NCBI RefSeq assembly: GCF_003254575.1
Contig: NZ_QJUA01000018.1
Span: 35,429 to 99,428, forward strand
DNA: 64,000 bases
DNA from: Mycobacterium kyogaense
Lineage (GTDB): Bacteria > Actinomycetota > Actinomycetes > Mycobacteriales > Mycobacteriaceae
Reading direction: 5' to 3'
Shown one piece after another: positions 63,153 to 64,000 of this stretch. The position numbers were made by a program, and so were the translations under genes. Under the pieces are notes generated by a model that saw only the letters and a list, made by a program, of their open reading frames with translations, searched no databases and was not told where the DNA came from. The stretch's first letter is position 1. Each line of letters opens with the position of its first letter.

Positions 63153-63919
63153 CGCGGTGTCCCGCCGCCGTCGACGATGATGACCTGGCCCGTCAGGTAG
63201 CTTCCCGCATCGGAGGTCAACAGCAGTGCCGGACCGACCATTTCGTCCGCACTGGCCAACCGACGCATCAGCGTGGCGCCGACCATGCCGTCGATCGCCT
63301 CCTGCGGGTTCTTGCGCATCATGTCCGTGTCCACCGGTCCTGGCGCGAGCGCGTTGACGCGGATACCGTCATGCGCCAACTCCGCAGCCATCGACCGCGT
63401 GAACGACATCAGCGCCGCCTTCATCGACGCATAGATCGCGAGCATCGGCGCGAAGACGAACGCCCCCACCGACACCATGTTCAGCACCGCCGCGTGCTCG
63501 CTGGCCCTCAGGTGCGGCAGCGCCGCTTGCACGAGGAACACCGGTCCCCGCAGATTGACCTCGAACGACTTCGTGAGCCCGTCGGCGGTCATCTGCCCGA
63601 GCGGTTGAGCCAGCGCGTTGGCGGCGTTGTTGACGACGACGTCCACCCCGCCGAATTCGGCGACGGTGCGCTCGACGAGCGCGCCGAGGTCGTCCACCTC
63701 ACCGAGATGGGTGGGGACACCGATCGCCTCACCCCCGAGTTCGCGCAGGTGCGCGGCGGCCTGCTCACAGGCCTCGGCCTTGCGGCTGGCCACCACCACG
63801 CGCGCACCGGCGAGCACGTAGCCCTGCGCCAGCGCCAGCCCGATGCCGCGGGTACCGCCGGTCACGATGACAGTCCGGTCGGACATGTCGAAGAGCCGGT
63901 CGAACGTCGAGCGGTCCAT
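63149..63919 (-). CDS. Short-chain dehydrogenase/reductase
   Basis: A 256-residue SDR. TGGTRGIG (about 19-26), VVASRKAE, NNAANA, the Ser in MVSVGAF and YASMK (Tyr and Lys of the active site) are present; the C-terminal SYLTGQVIIVDGG is typical. The basic Arg after the second strand suggests NADP. Possibly a 3-oxoacyl reductase or dehydrogenase of lipid metabolism. The ATG at 63919 is selected because the upstream residues are Arg-rich. Confidence 0.88.
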   Translation of the reverse strand: MDRSTFDRLFDMSDRTVIVTGGTRGIGLALAQGYVLAGARVVVASRKAEACEQAAAHLRELGGEAIGVPTHLGEVDDLGALVERTVAEFGGVDVVVNNAANALAQPLGQMTADGLTKSFEVNLRGPVFLVQAALPHLRASEHAAVLNMVSVGAFVFAPMLAIYASMKAALMSFTRSMAAELAHDGIRVNALAPGPVDTDMMRKNPQEAIDGMVGATLMRRLASADEMVGPALLLTSDAGSYLTGQVIIVDGGGTPR

Positions 63920-64000
63920 CACACGCACCCGCTGACGCTGATCCGTCGGCCGACATCGGCGCACACGCTGACGTTCGGCGTCCACGCCACCGGCGGAGGC
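63920..64000. other. Right edge, no feature seen
   Basis: The last 81 nt hold no supported gene start or end, and neither strand shows a recognisable motif. An open frame continues leftwards into the SDR but lacks protein-like composition. Confidence 0.5.

Overview
The window looks like chromosomal DNA of a fast-growing mycobacterium (Mycolicibacterium-type). It is GC-rich, nearly gap-free, and its operons join by 1-4 nt ATGA, GTGA or TGATG overlaps. It carries markers in the order I remember from M. tuberculosis: accA3, rsbW-sigF, lat, lrpA, an HglS/DUF1338 gene (Rv3292 position), pcd, and lhr-nei2. It also has a haemophore-like protein, a DesA3-type desaturase with its reductase, and several promoters that look leaderless. 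I see no rRNA, tRNA, insertion sequence, CRISPR array or prophage. Assignments rest on reading motifs; no database search was run.

Layout. 1-1.4 kb: the end of a GGDEF protein, a deazaflavin-type oxidoreductase and a small secreted protein. 1.4-13.1 kb: a ten-gene minus-strand operon running from gatY to an ABC-transporter ATPase, with a divergent DeoR regulator; it looks like import and breakdown of a galactosamine or alpha-galactoside type sugar through tagatose phosphates. 13.1-17.1 kb: a membrane GGDEF protein, a TetR regulator and accA3. 17.1-19.9 kb: a secreted HExxH protein, a small secreted peptide and a MobA-like nucleotidyltransferase. 20.1-22.3 kb: a STAS protein, sigF, rsbW and csbD. 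23.8-28.7 kb: a DAB inorganic-carbon operon (dabB, dabA, PII-like, beta-carbonic-anhydrase-like). 28.7-38.1 kb: a membrane-anchored Mrr-like nuclease, lat, an MscS-cNMP channel with a cyclase-like receptor, lrpA, hglS and pcd; lat, hglS and pcd read as a lysine catabolic route.

39.0-49.6 kb: a compact biosynthetic cluster (flavin halogenase-like enzyme, one-module type I PKS, ABC-2 exporter, cation/proton antiporter) preceded by two matching palindromes. 49.6-50.7 kb: a three-gene operon of small secreted proteins including a haemophore-like protein. 50.8-56.1 kb: lhr and nei2. 56.1-63.9 kb: lipid genes, namely a CYP102-like P450-reductase fusion, a DesA3-like desaturase, its ferredoxin/reductase, a FabR-like TetR regulator, an enoyl-CoA hydratase and an SDR.

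The two most interesting systems are the DAB operon, whose carbonic-anhydrase-like protein lacks the usual Asp-Arg dyad, and the halogenase-PKS-export cluster. Several palindromic intergenic elements, two of which form a matched pair, are not explained by the genes.
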